Assembly (NCBI RefSeq): GCF_023242945.1
Contig: NZ_JALKFT010000011.1
Coordinates: 62,001 to 126,000, forward strand
Reading direction: 5' to 3'
DNA: 64,000 nt
Source of the DNA: Frankia umida
Lineage (GTDB): Bacteria; Actinomycetota; Actinomycetes; Frankiales; Frankiaceae
Each line of letters opens with the position of its first letter. Position 1 is the stretch's first letter. Both the position numbers and the translations under genes were made by a program. Positions 25,684 to 33,309 of the stretch are shown here, piece by piece. The notes under the pieces are model-generated. The model saw only the letters and a program-made list of their open reading frames with translations, made no database searches and was not told the DNA's origin.

Positions 25684-26060
25684 TCAAGATATCGAAACTC
25701 CTCCGGCGCACCGATCTTCCTGATGTGCCTTGGCCGCAGCGGATCTGGGAAACGTGCCGTACGAGCATGGACGGGCCGGATTCTCGAGATCCCACAGGAC
25801 GATTCCGCCGTCGCTGTCAGCCGTGATCAGCATGCGGCCACCGGCGGTGAAAGCAAGGAACCGCACCCACGACCGGTGCGCAACAATGTCCGCGAGCGGT
25901 CGAACGATCACCGGCAGATCCCCCTCGCCGGCCGGCATCGGATCAACCGCTGCTACTGATCCAGATCCGGGCGGAATTTTTCCTCCGCTTCCCGGCTGGT
26001 CATGCCGATGGCATTCCCGACAGCGTCCCAGCTGACTCCACGACTCCTATCGTCACACAT
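25684..26060 (-). pseudogene. Relics of WD40 and HTH proteins
   Basis: Two overlapping minus-strand remnants in different frames. Positions 25684-25938 encode 84 residues containing one recognisable WD40 blade (VRFLAFTAGGRMLITADSDG then IVLWDLENPARP); the rest of any propeller is missing. Positions 25953-26060 encode 35 residues ending RPDLDQ that contain a helix-turn-helix-like segment (GVSWDAVGNAIGMTSREAEE), like the C-terminus of actinobacterial DNA-binding proteins. Neither has a credible ribosome site or full domain. I read the stretch 25594-26110 as debris from insertions and deletions. Confidence 0.6.
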
Positions 26061-26111
26061 GGGCGAGGATCCCGCTCGCAGTGGACGGACAGCACGGTCA
26101 CGGACCGTGGA

Positions 26112-26238
26112 CATCCAGTTGCCGCGGTCGCCGTGGGCGGGCCGGTTGCCGGCGGGTGGTGCGCCGGTGGCGCGCAGGAGGTCGAGGGTGCGTCGCAGCT
26201 CGGTGTTCTCGCGGGCGAGGCGGCGGATCTCGGCCTGG
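26112..26238 (-). repeat. Diverged repeat, copy A (encodes RRLARENTE-type coiled coil)
   Basis: About 127 bp closely similar to 29080-29205, in the same orientation. On the minus strand both copies read IRRLARENTELRRTLDL / SRRLARENTEFRRALDL followed by an AGNRPAHG stretch, so the repeats derive from one coding sequence, perhaps the coiled coil of a DNA-binding or mobile-element protein. Similarity to RHS on the plus strand starts right where this copy ends. Confidence 0.75.
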
Positions 26239-26252
26239 CCGGTCTCACGCTC

Positions 26253-26759
26253 ATGGGCGTCCGCCTCTACGACCCGTCACTGGGCCGCTTCCTCCAGACC
26301 GACCCCGAAGCCGGCAGCTCCGACAATCCCTACGACTGCGCCCACCAGGACCCCCACAACACCTTCGACCTCAACGGTAGAAAATGGTGGAAGAAAACTG
26401 TTCGTCGAGTGACGCGCCATTGGAGAGAGGCAGCCCAGGTTGCTATAGCGGGCGCAGCCTTTGTGGCGGGTACCGTTTGTATTGCCGCGACGGCAGGGGT
26501 GTGCGCCGGCGCAGTGGCAGGATACGCTATTGCGGCCGGAATTGGTGCCGCGGGAGGCGCGGCATCTTATCGAGTAGGTGCCGGTAGGCACACGCGGGGC
26601 GGATATGCTTCGGCAGCGGGGGTGGGTGCCGCCTCAAACTCCGGTGGGGTTTACGTCGGAAGGGTGGTCCAGCGGGCCTCGGCGGGACTACGATTTAGGG
26701 GTAGTGCTTCCCGGATTCTTCGAAGGATGGTAACTCGCCGGAGATACTGGAGGCCATGA
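26253..26759 (+). pseudogene. Orphan RHS C-terminal tip (5'-truncated), putative toxin domain
   Basis: 168 residues from ATG 26253. Residues 1-43 are the last part of an RHS core (MGVRLYDPSLGRFLQTDP, then NPYDCAHQDPHNTFDLNG), the boundary where RHS/YD-repeat toxins change into variable C-terminal domains. The following ~125 residues are variable: a basic helix, a long Ala/Gly hydrophobic stretch (about 62-104) and a very basic C-terminus (RILRRMVTRRRYWRP). The large N-terminal RHS shell is missing; the frame runs upstream only into repeat copy A, and no ribosome site is seen. Base composition is clearly lower in GC than in the neighbours. The stop overlaps the start of the next small gene (ATGA), the usual toxin-immunity layout. 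It could be a silent orphan cassette. Confidence 0.72.
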
Positions 26760-26953
26760 TGACTGCATCTCAAATTCTACGTCAAATACTTAGATCTCCC
26801 GTCCACCTGAGCTGCATAATTCTGGCCGTTTTGCTGGTTGTGGTAGGAATTAGAATCAGTGCCTGGCTGCTGATTCTTGTATTTCCGATCTCCGCGGCAA
26901 TCGTGATCACAATTATTGACAGAATAAGGCAGGGGGACGCCAGGGGTCGGTAG
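26756..26953 (+). CDS. Small two-helix membrane protein, putative immunity protein
   Basis: 65 residues starting within the stop codon of the RHS tip (ATGA overlap). Two hydrophobic segments (about 17-34 and 35-55, for example LSCIILAVLLVVVGIRI) are separated only by a short turn, so it is probably an inner-membrane hairpin. The position next to an RHS tip with a hydrophobic stretch suggests an immunity protein against a membrane-acting toxin; this is inference from layout, not homology. Low GC relative to the window. A perfect hairpin follows. Confidence 0.6.
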   Translation: MMTASQILRQILRSPVHLSCIILAVLLVVVGIRISAWLLILVFPISAAIVITIIDRIRQGDARGR

Positions 26954-26969
26954 CTCGACCAGGGTTTTC

Positions 26970-27013
26970 GGTGGGCGTGCATTCGCGATACTGGTCGAGA
27001 ATGCACGCCCACC
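26970..27013. terminator. 15-bp hairpin after the putative immunity gene
   Basis: Arms 26970-26984 (GGTGGGCGTGCATTC) and 26999-27013 are perfectly complementary around a 14-base loop, 17 bp after the stop codon. Confidence 0.8.
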
Positions 27014-27134
27014 ATGCCATCCTTCCGGAGCTGCACCCAGGGCCTCCGGTCGAGCTCACCCCACCCCTGGGGCCGTCTTGGGTGAGACGTCTGCTCGGTG
27101 TACGTTGGCTACAGGGTCGTGATCGGAGATTTTT

Positions 27135-28913
27135 GTGTGCATGGAGCCAGAGTCGCAGTCGAGTTCGGCTGGGTCCTCCGCGCCGCGGCGCGATCCGGCG
27201 CCACTGCCGTCGTGGCGCGTGTTCAGCAGCGCGGAACAGCAGCGGATCATCGCGGAGTACGAGAACGCGTCGCGCGAGGAGAAGGACTCGATCCTGCGCC
27301 GGGAGGGTTTGGCGCAACACGCGGCACTTATCGCGACGCTGGACCTCCGTCGCCTCGGCCATAGCAGTCCAATACCCATTGCTCTGCTTGCGGACACCGC
27401 CGCCGCTCTTCTGGCCGACGAGTTTCAGGTCGGCGACGACCATCAGTTGATCAAAGCTGTTTCCGGGGCGATTTACGAGCATGCGGATCAGCAACCAGAC
27501 AGCCATGCCCCGGCGCTGGTTCCCGCACCCTCAACCTCAACCACCAGTTACCACGCGGGCGACCGTCCTGACGAAAAAATCCTCCGTGCTCGTTGCTACT
27601 ATGTTCCACCCGCAGGGTTCTGGGAAGCGGTCAGCCGTCACGCCCAGACTGCCGAAGATCTACATGCCATAGGCCGATCCGCTGCGAGCCGCCTGAGGCT
27701 ACGGCACGCTGATCAGCTTTACCGGCGGGCGGGGAATGCCGGCAGAGCCGAGGCACGGTGGGACCTGGCGCAGCTTCGCGAGGAGGCCGGGGATCTCGAC
27801 GGCGCGAAAAATCTCTACCTCGAGGCCGCGACGGCAGGGAGCCCCCAAGCGTTGAGCCACCTTGCCGAACTTCGCGAGAAGGCCGGCGACGTCGACGGCG
27901 CGAAAAACCTCTACCTCCAGGCCGCGGACGCCGGCGACGAGGACGCTCTCTGGGAGGTGGCGCGTCTACACGAAGAAACCGGAGACCCCGACGGAGCCGA
28001 ACAAGTCGCCCAGCGGGCCGCCGACTCCGGCGATGTCGGACCGTTGTCCTCACTGGCCTGGATGCGGGAAAGTGCCGGGGATGACGAGAACGCCGAGCGG
28101 CTATATCGGCGGGCTCTGGACACCGGCCATACGTACGCTCTCTGGGGCCTCGCACGCCTACGGGAAAAGGCCGACGATCGCGCTGGCGCCGAACAGTTCG
28201 CCCGTCAGGCGCTACGTTCCGGCAACTCGGCTGTCATGCGGGAACTGGCAATCTTCCGAGAGGATGCCAGTGATCTCGATGGAGCAGAACCCCTGTACCG
28301 GCAGGCCGGAGATGCGGGAGATCCTTACACCTCCTTTGATCTTTCGCGCATACGAGAGAAAGCCGGAGACCCCGACGGAGCCGAAACAATCGCCCGCCAG
28401 GCCGCCGAATCTGGAGATTCCGATCCCTCGTGGCACCTGGCCCGGATGCGCGAACTCGCCGACAACTATGCCAGCGCCAAGGAACTCTATCTTCTGGCAG
28501 GAAAAGCCGGAAATTCCGAGGCGATGAGAAGCCTCGCCTGGATGCTCGAAAAGCAAGGAGACCTGGCTGGCGCGGAACAGTACAACCATCAGGCCAAAGA
28601 CGCTGGAAACCTTGACGCTATCTGGGATCCTGCGCGCCTACGCGAGGAATCCGGAGACCCCGACGAAGCCGAGAACATCGCCCGCCAGGCCGCCGAATCC
28701 GGCGATACCAGCATTCTATGGCCTCTCGCAACGCTTCGAGAGGAAAGAGGAGACCCCGACGATGCCGAACGGCTGGCATTCCTAGCCACAGACGCGGGCG
28801 ACACGAGGGCGCTCAGGGAACTGGCGGAGATCCGCCACAAGGATCCACGCTGGGAGAAGTTGCTGCAGTTCGGACTCGACCCAGATGGACGACTCTCAGA
28901 TCCCTGGTGGTGA
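27135..28913 (+). CDS. TPR/Sel1-like repeat protein with an IS3-OrfA-like N-terminus
   Basis: 592 residues. GTG 27135 lies 6 bases after GGAG; ATG 27141 is the alternative. Residues about 28-60 (FSSAEQQRIIAEYENASREE then KDSILRREGL) resemble the helix-turn-helix start of IS3-family OrfA proteins. A linker of ~140 residues follows. From about residue 200 to 580 there are eleven consecutive 32-residue helical repeats of the pattern LA.LRE.AGD.DGAE.L.RQAADAGD..AL, as in Frankia- and Streptomyces-type TPR proteins, giving a long solenoid for protein binding. No signal peptide or catalytic domain is seen. The 96-bp DNA repeats invite recombination. It lies between repeat copies A and B. Function unknown; an adaptor or sensor role is plausible. 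Confidence 0.82.
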   Translation: MCMEPESQSSSAGSSAPRRDPAPLPSWRVFSSAEQQRIIAEYENASREEKDSILRREGLAQHAALIATLDLRRLGHSSPIPIALLADTAAALLADEFQVGDDHQLIKAVSGAIYEHADQQPDSHAPALVPAPSTSTTSYHAGDRPDEKILRARCYYVPPAGFWEAVSRHAQTAEDLHAIGRSAASRLRLRHADQLYRRAGNAGRAEARWDLAQLREEAGDLDGAKNLYLEAATAGSPQALSHLAELREKAGDVDGAKNLYLQAADAGDEDALWEVARLHEETGDPDGAEQVAQRAADSGDVGPLSSLAWMRESAGDDENAERLYRRALDTGHTYALWGLARLREKADDRAGAEQFARQALRSGNSAVMRELAIFREDASDLDGAEPLYRQAGDAGDPYTSFDLSRIREKAGDPDGAETIARQAAESGDSDPSWHLARMRELADNYASAKELYLLAGKAGNSEAMRSLAWMLEKQGDLAGAEQYNHQAKDAGNLDAIWDPARLREESGDPDEAENIARQAAESGDTSILWPLATLREERGDPDDAERLAFLATDAGDTRALRELAEIRHKDPRWEKLLQFGLDPDGRLSDPWW

Positions 28914-29442
28914 GGGGCGCCCTGAAGTTTCCCGTCGGCGGGTGGACTGGGCGTGCAGGACCTCGGCCGGTTCCCGGCGTTGGGCTTTCGCAACAGCCAG
29001 TAGCTCGGGCACGTTCAGAACACGAGCATGCCGGAGCCCTGGTACTGGTCGCCGCCTGCCGTCCCGGATCGTGTGCCCGCATCCAGCTACTCCACTGCCG
29101 TGGGCAGGCCGGTTGCCGGCAGTTGGTGTCGTGGTGGCATGGGGCAGATCGAGGGCGCGCCGAAACTCGGTGTTCTCGCGGGCGAGGCGGCGGCTCCTGG
29201 CCTGGTATCGGCGTAGATCGGCCCGAACCTGGTCGGCGGTGGACTCGGCGCCGCTGGGGTGGAGAGGTGCGCCAGGTTGGCTCTCAGCAGCGACTCGCTG
29301 CCTTTGCACGATCGAACTGTGCGCTCCACGTGAGAGCCTGCTTACCCAGGAGCGTGAATGTAGCGATATCAGGAACCGGCACCACCGGGGTGTGATGCGA
29401 CCGGCAGGCGGCGTCGCCGGGTTGCCGGACGGGGAGGCAGGC
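28914..29442. other. Degraded intergenic region with repeat copy B
   Basis: No intact gene. The minus strand carries remnants of a coiled-coil protein (ADLRRYQARSRRLARENTEF) interrupted by frame changes. The methyltransferase ribosome site is at its right end. Confidence 0.55.
29080..29205 (-). repeat. Diverged repeat, copy B
   Basis: The counterpart of 26112-26238. The best-conserved blocks are CTCGGTGTTCTCGCGGGCGA and GGCCGGTTGCCGGC. Together the copies flank the RHS tip, its putative immunity gene and the TPR gene. Confidence 0.75.
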
Positions 29443-30249
29443 ATGGCCACCAGGCAGTTCGTGAGCAGGAAGCTGGTGAACAGGCGGGTCATCAAGGACG
29501 GCCTGCGGCGGGCGGCGGGACGCGCCGGGTTCGAGGTGACGCGTAGACCGGGCTGGGAGGCGCCGGCGGGGATGGATGCCGAGGCGCTCGCGACGATCCG
29601 CGAGTCGGCACCGTTCACGCTCACCGACCAGGCGAAGGTCTTCGGGCTCATCCAGGGCATCCGGTATGTCGTGCGGAACCGGATTCCCGGCGACATCGTC
29701 GAATGCGGGGTGTGGGCGGGCGGTTCGACGATGGCGGCGGCGCGCACGCTGCTGCAGCTCGGCGACACCTCACGGCGGCTCTACCTGTTTGACACCTTCG
29801 AGGGTATGTCCGCGCCGACCGATCTCGATGTCGCGCCCGACGGGCAGACCGCCGCCGGTCTGCTTGCCCGTTCCGATCGTGACCAGGCCGCTTCGGCCTG
29901 GTGCGTCGTCTCCCTCGACCAGGTGCGGGAGAACGTCGCCCGGATCGGTTATCCACCCGAGCGGGTGCATTTCGTCCAGGGAAAGGTGGAGGACACCGTT
30001 CCCGAGCACGCGCCGGAGCGGATCGCCCTGCTGCGGCTGGATACCGACTGGTATGAGTCGACCCGCCACGAGATGGAGCATCTCTACCCGCGCACGACCC
30101 CCAGCGGCGTCCTCATCGTCGACGACTACGGCTGGTGGAAAGGCGCCCAGCTGGCCGTCGACGAATACGTGGCCGAACACGCCCTCCCGTTGCTGCTCAA
30201 CCGCCTTGGCCCGGAAGGTGGCGCGATCGGCATCGTCCCCACCCGGTGA
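29443..30249 (+). CDS. TylF/MycF-type SAM-dependent O-methyltransferase
   Basis: 268 residues; ATG follows GGGGAGG with 6-base spacing. The SAM-binding motif GDIVECGVWAGGSTMAAA, the FDTFEGM loop, the metal-binding segment RLDTDWYEST and VDDYGWWKGAQLAVDEY match the Mg-dependent macrocin O-methyltransferase family, which methylates hydroxyls of sugars on antibiotics and on some surface glycans. The N-terminal ~45 residues are basic. The EthA-like monooxygenase starts 27 bp downstream, so the two may be co-transcribed, perhaps as tailoring enzymes; no polyketide or glycosyltransferase genes are in the window. Confidence 0.92.
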   Translation: MATRQFVSRKLVNRRVIKDGLRRAAGRAGFEVTRRPGWEAPAGMDAEALATIRESAPFTLTDQAKVFGLIQGIRYVVRNRIPGDIVECGVWAGGSTMAAARTLLQLGDTSRRLYLFDTFEGMSAPTDLDVAPDGQTAAGLLARSDRDQAASAWCVVSLDQVRENVARIGYPPERVHFVQGKVEDTVPEHAPERIALLRLDTDWYESTRHEMEHLYPRTTPSGVLIVDDYGWWKGAQLAVDEYVAEHALPLLLNRLGPEGGAIGIVPTR

Positions 30250-30276
30250 CGTCCACCGCCCGGTAGGGTCCGCGCG

Positions 30277-31764
30277 GTGGGCGTGGAAACGGACGGGGCG
30301 ACAAAACCGAGCCAGGCACCGGAACATCTCGATGTGCTGATTGTCGGGGCGGGGGTTTCCGGCCTCGGCGCGGCCTATCATCTACGGCGGGATCATTCGG
30401 GGCGGCGTATCGCGATCCTGGAGGCGCGTGACACCCTCGGCGGCACCTGGGATCTGTTCCGGTATCCGGGGGTGCGTGCCGACACCGACATGCACACGTT
30501 CGGCTACGCGTTCGCCCCGTGGCGGGGCGAGGCCCGGCTCGCCGACGGCGCGGAGATCCTCGCCTACCTGCGGGCCACCGCGGCCGACCTCGGTCTCGAC
30601 CGGGCCATCCGGCTGCGCACCCGGGTGCTCGGCGCGGCCTGGTCCTCCGCGCGATCGCGCTGGACGGTGGAGACAGCCGACTCCGGCACCGGTGAGCGCC
30701 GAACGCTGACCTGCGCCTGGCTGGTCTGCGCCACCGGCTATTTCCGCTACGACGAGGGGCACACGCCCTACTTCGAGGGCAGCGAGAAGTTCCGTGGGCG
30801 GATCGTCCACCCGCAGCACTGGCCGGCCGATCTCGACCACGCCGGAAAACGGGTGGTGGTGATCGGCAGCGGCGCCACGGCGGTCACGCTCGTCCCGGCG
30901 CTCGCCGACACCGCCGCACACGTGACCATGCTGCAGCGCACCCCGTCCTACATCCTGGCCATCCCGGCCCGCGACAGGGTGGTCGCCGCACTGCGGCGTG
31001 CCTTCGGCGATCGGCGCGCGCATACGGTCGCCCGCACCCTCTACCTGCTGCGGCAGCAGGCGCTGTGGCTGTTCTGCCAGCGTTTCCCGGCCGTGGCCCG
31101 CTGGTTCATCCGCCGGTGCACCGCCCGTCGCCTGCCCGCCGGCTATCCGGTCGACCTCCATTTCAACCCGCCCTATGGTCCTTGGGACCAGCGCCTGTGC
31201 CTCGCCCCCGGCGGCGACCTGTTCGCCGCGATCAGCCGCGGCACCGCCTCGGTCCGCACCGACACCATCGCCACGTTCACCGAGGACGGGCTGCTGCTCG
31301 CCTCCGGTGAGCGTCTGGCGGCGGACATCATCGTCACGGCGACCGGCCTGAACGTCGAGGCCCTCGGCGATGTGCGCGTCACCGTGGATGACACCCCCGT
31401 GAACCTGGCGGACACGGTCGTCTACAAGGGTCTGCTGCTCTCCGGCGTCCCGAACCTCGCCTACCTGGTCGGCTACACGCACGCGTCGTGGACCCTCAGG
31501 ATCGGCCTGTCCGGCGAGTACCTGTCCCGCCTGCTCACCCACATGGACGCCCACGGCCACACCACCGCCCGCCCCGAGGTCGGCGACCCGCCGCTGACCA
31601 CCCGCCCCTTCCTGGACCTGGCCGCCGGCTACCTGACGCGGGTTGTGCCCGCGCTACCCCGCCAGGGCGACCGCGCCCCGTGGCGAACGTCCACCGACTA
31701 TCTCGGTGACGTCCGCCTGCTGCGCCACCAGCCCATCGAGAACAACGAGCTGCGTATGTCCTGA
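30277..31764 (+). CDS. EthA-like flavin monooxygenase (Baeyer-Villiger type)
   Basis: 495 residues. FAD-binding DVLIVGAGVSGLGAAYHL, then LGGTWDLFRYPGVRADTDMH, typical of EthA/MymA-type enzymes. The Baeyer-Villiger fingerprint is present as FRGRIVHPQHWP, and the NADPH loop is VVIGSGATAVTLVPAL. C-terminal CAPGGDLF-like (CLAPGGDLFAAI) and YLVGYTHASWTL segments also fit. It inserts oxygen into ketones or oxidises sulfur in drugs and metabolites with NADPH and O2. GTG start; GTG 30283 is an alternative. Confidence 0.92.
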   Translation: MGVETDGATKPSQAPEHLDVLIVGAGVSGLGAAYHLRRDHSGRRIAILEARDTLGGTWDLFRYPGVRADTDMHTFGYAFAPWRGEARLADGAEILAYLRATAADLGLDRAIRLRTRVLGAAWSSARSRWTVETADSGTGERRTLTCAWLVCATGYFRYDEGHTPYFEGSEKFRGRIVHPQHWPADLDHAGKRVVVIGSGATAVTLVPALADTAAHVTMLQRTPSYILAIPARDRVVAALRRAFGDRRAHTVARTLYLLRQQALWLFCQRFPAVARWFIRRCTARRLPAGYPVDLHFNPPYGPWDQRLCLAPGGDLFAAISRGTASVRTDTIATFTEDGLLLASGERLAADIIVTATGLNVEALGDVRVTVDDTPVNLADTVVYKGLLLSGVPNLAYLVGYTHASWTLRIGLSGEYLSRLLTHMDAHGHTTARPEVGDPPLTTRPFLDLAAGYLTRVVPALPRQGDRAPWRTSTDYLGDVRLLRHQPIENNELRMS

Positions 31765-31811
31765 CCGCGTTCCGTCGGCCTGCCGCGGCCCGCCGGCTCC
31801 GGCGCGAGACG

Positions 31812-32294
31812 TCAGCGACCAGCGGCGGACGGGCTCGCCGCCTTCGCGGCCAGCGAGCGCACCAGCCCGCCCACCACCCGGCGGTGGCCGCCCGAGCCGA
31901 TCACCAACGTCCGGTAGATCCGGCCGCCCGGCCCGGGGAACTCGGCGAGTGTCCTGACCCGCAGGGTGCTGCCGCCGGGCGCGTCCTCCAGCACGAAGAT
32001 CAGGGCGTAGCGCGAGAACCGGTGCCGCCCGGTGAGTACCAGCCGGTGACCCGCGACCGCGTCGGCGACGGTCCAGCCGGGAACGGCGGACCCCGGTTCG
32101 GGCAGCGTTCCACTGGCCCGGGACGGCTCCGAACCAAGCAGCCGGGCCATCGGTGCCCTGATGCGCAGACGGGTCTGGACGGTCCGGGTCAGCACCGCCC
32201 AGACCGCCTCGGCCGGCGCCGACACGTGGGACATGTGTTCGTCGATGAAAGGTAGCCGGTCAAAGGGCGGTGTGAGCCCGGGTTCTTCTACCAT
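31812..32294 (-). CDS. SRPBCC-like small protein
   Basis: 160 residues from an ATG with AGGAGG five bases upstream (an upstream in-frame ATG at 32315 is less likely). The pattern SHVSAPAEAVWAVLTRTVQT near the N-terminus, then strands (VADAVAGHRLVLTGRHRFSRYALIFVLED in pieces) and a C-terminal helix around GHRRVVGGLVRSLAAKA, fit the START/SRPBCC fold that binds hydrophobic ligands. The ligand is unknown. It faces the monooxygenase gene convergently and is followed upstream by the TetR gene, also on the minus strand. Confidence 0.7.
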   Translation of the reverse strand: MVEEPGLTPPFDRLPFIDEHMSHVSAPAEAVWAVLTRTVQTRLRIRAPMARLLGSEPSRASGTLPEPGSAVPGWTVADAVAGHRLVLTGRHRFSRYALIFVLEDAPGGSTLRVRTLAEFPGPGGRIYRTLVIGSGGHRRVVGGLVRSLAAKAASPSAAGR

Positions 32295-32393
32295 CTCAGC
32301 CTCCTGTGATTTCAACAGTGATGCTGTTTTAAGAGCCTTGCCAGGCTGCGAGAACTCACGCGGGAGGCGATGACATATGCCAGAATGCTGGCC

Positions 32394-33242
32394 TCACCGC
32401 GCTGAGGCTGTTTCCTGGCCGTCATCGGAGGCGCCGCGATAACGGTCGATGAGGACGGCGACGCCGTCGAGGATGGTGTCGACGCCGAGAAGGAACTCCG
32501 CCCGTTCGTCGAAACCGCTCGGGTCGCCGCCGATCTCGCCGGACCAGGCGATCGCGTGCAGCCGCGGGTAGGTCCGCTCGTCCACCAGTTCGCGCAGCAG
32601 CGTCTCGAACGTCCACCCGGGTGAGGCTGTCGGCGTCTCGCCCATCTCCGCGGCGGCGGCCATGGCGGCTGCGGCGGCGCGGGCGGCGTCGTTGGCCATC
32701 CGGGCCTCGCTGAGGGTGTAGGAGCTGAGCAGGCCGATCATCCGGAGCTTCTCGGCGCCGGGCAGGCCGGTGTCGTCGAGGCTGGCGAGGCCGAGCTCGA
32801 CGAACGTCATCGAGTTCGGCGCGAGCGGCGGCGCGGCCATCGGCATCTGTGTGATCCAGGCGTGGCGGTCGATCATGTCCCGTTGGAGCAGGGCCCAGGC
32901 ACGCAGCTTCTCCCGCCAGGTCGCCCCGTCCAACGTCAGTGACTCGACGCCGACGGCGCTGGCGTTCCACATCAGGGTGAGCAGTTCGTCCTTGCTGGCC
33001 ACGTACCGGTAGAGCGACATCGTCGTGAAGCCGAGGGCCTTCGCGACCCGGGCCATCGACACGGCCTCGAGCCCCTCGGCGTCGGCAAGCTCGATGGCGG
33101 CGGTGACGATCGCGTCCACCGACAGGCCCGGACGCGGGCCGCGTCCGCCCCGGGCGCGACGCCCCCACAGCAGGTCGATCCCCGGCGGCAGCGGCCGAGG
33201 GGCCGCGGGGGGCGCCTCGCTGGGCCTACGGGTCCCGTCCAC
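32394..33242 (-). CDS. TetR-family repressor of the adjacent DrrAB exporter
   Basis: 282 residues, GTG start. The HTH spans about residues 40-90: LSVDAIVTAAIELADAEGLE, then MARVAKALGFTTMSLYRYVA with the KDELL that follows the recognition helix. The long C-terminal domain is of the TetR_C type seen in actinobacterial drug regulators and contains an Ala run (ARAAAAAMAAAAEMG). The first ~37 residues are a Pro/Arg tail. It diverges from the ABC genes across 54 bp that contain an imperfect palindrome, so it probably represses both itself and the exporter until a ligand binds. Confidence 0.92.
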   Translation of the reverse strand: MDGTRRPSEAPPAAPRPLPPGIDLLWGRRARGGRGPRPGLSVDAIVTAAIELADAEGLEAVSMARVAKALGFTTMSLYRYVASKDELLTLMWNASAVGVESLTLDGATWREKLRAWALLQRDMIDRHAWITQMPMAAPPLAPNSMTFVELGLASLDDTGLPGAEKLRMIGLLSSYTLSEARMANDAARAAAAAMAAAAEMGETPTASPGWTFETLLRELVDERTYPRLHAIAWSGEIGGDPSGFDERAEFLLGVDTILDGVAVLIDRYRGASDDGQETASAR

Positions 33243-33269
33243 GTCAGCGAGGATACGGCTGGACGGCTA

Positions 33270-33309
33270 CTGTGTACGTCATATACATTGCCGTGTATGT
33301 CATACACAG
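33270..33309. promoter_or_regulatory. Palindromic TetR operator overlapping the DrrA start codon
   Basis: Left arm 33270-33285 and right arm 33294-33309 are complementary at 13 of 16 positions (CTGTGTACGTCATATA versus TGTATGTCATACACAG), with an 8-base spacer. The AT-rich arms stand out from the surroundings. The right arm includes the ATG at 33297, so repressor binding would sit on the transcription start of a leaderless mRNA. Confidence 0.75.

Noticed and set aside
27135..28913. TPR gene as an intact IS3 transposase
   Set aside because: Only the first ~35 HTH-like residues match OrfA; no OrfB catalytic domain or inverted repeats were seen.
25594..29442. Integrated phage or ICE with attachment sites
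   Set aside because: No integrase, tRNA target or structural phage genes; the flanking repeats are diverged coding relics rather than short perfect att sites.
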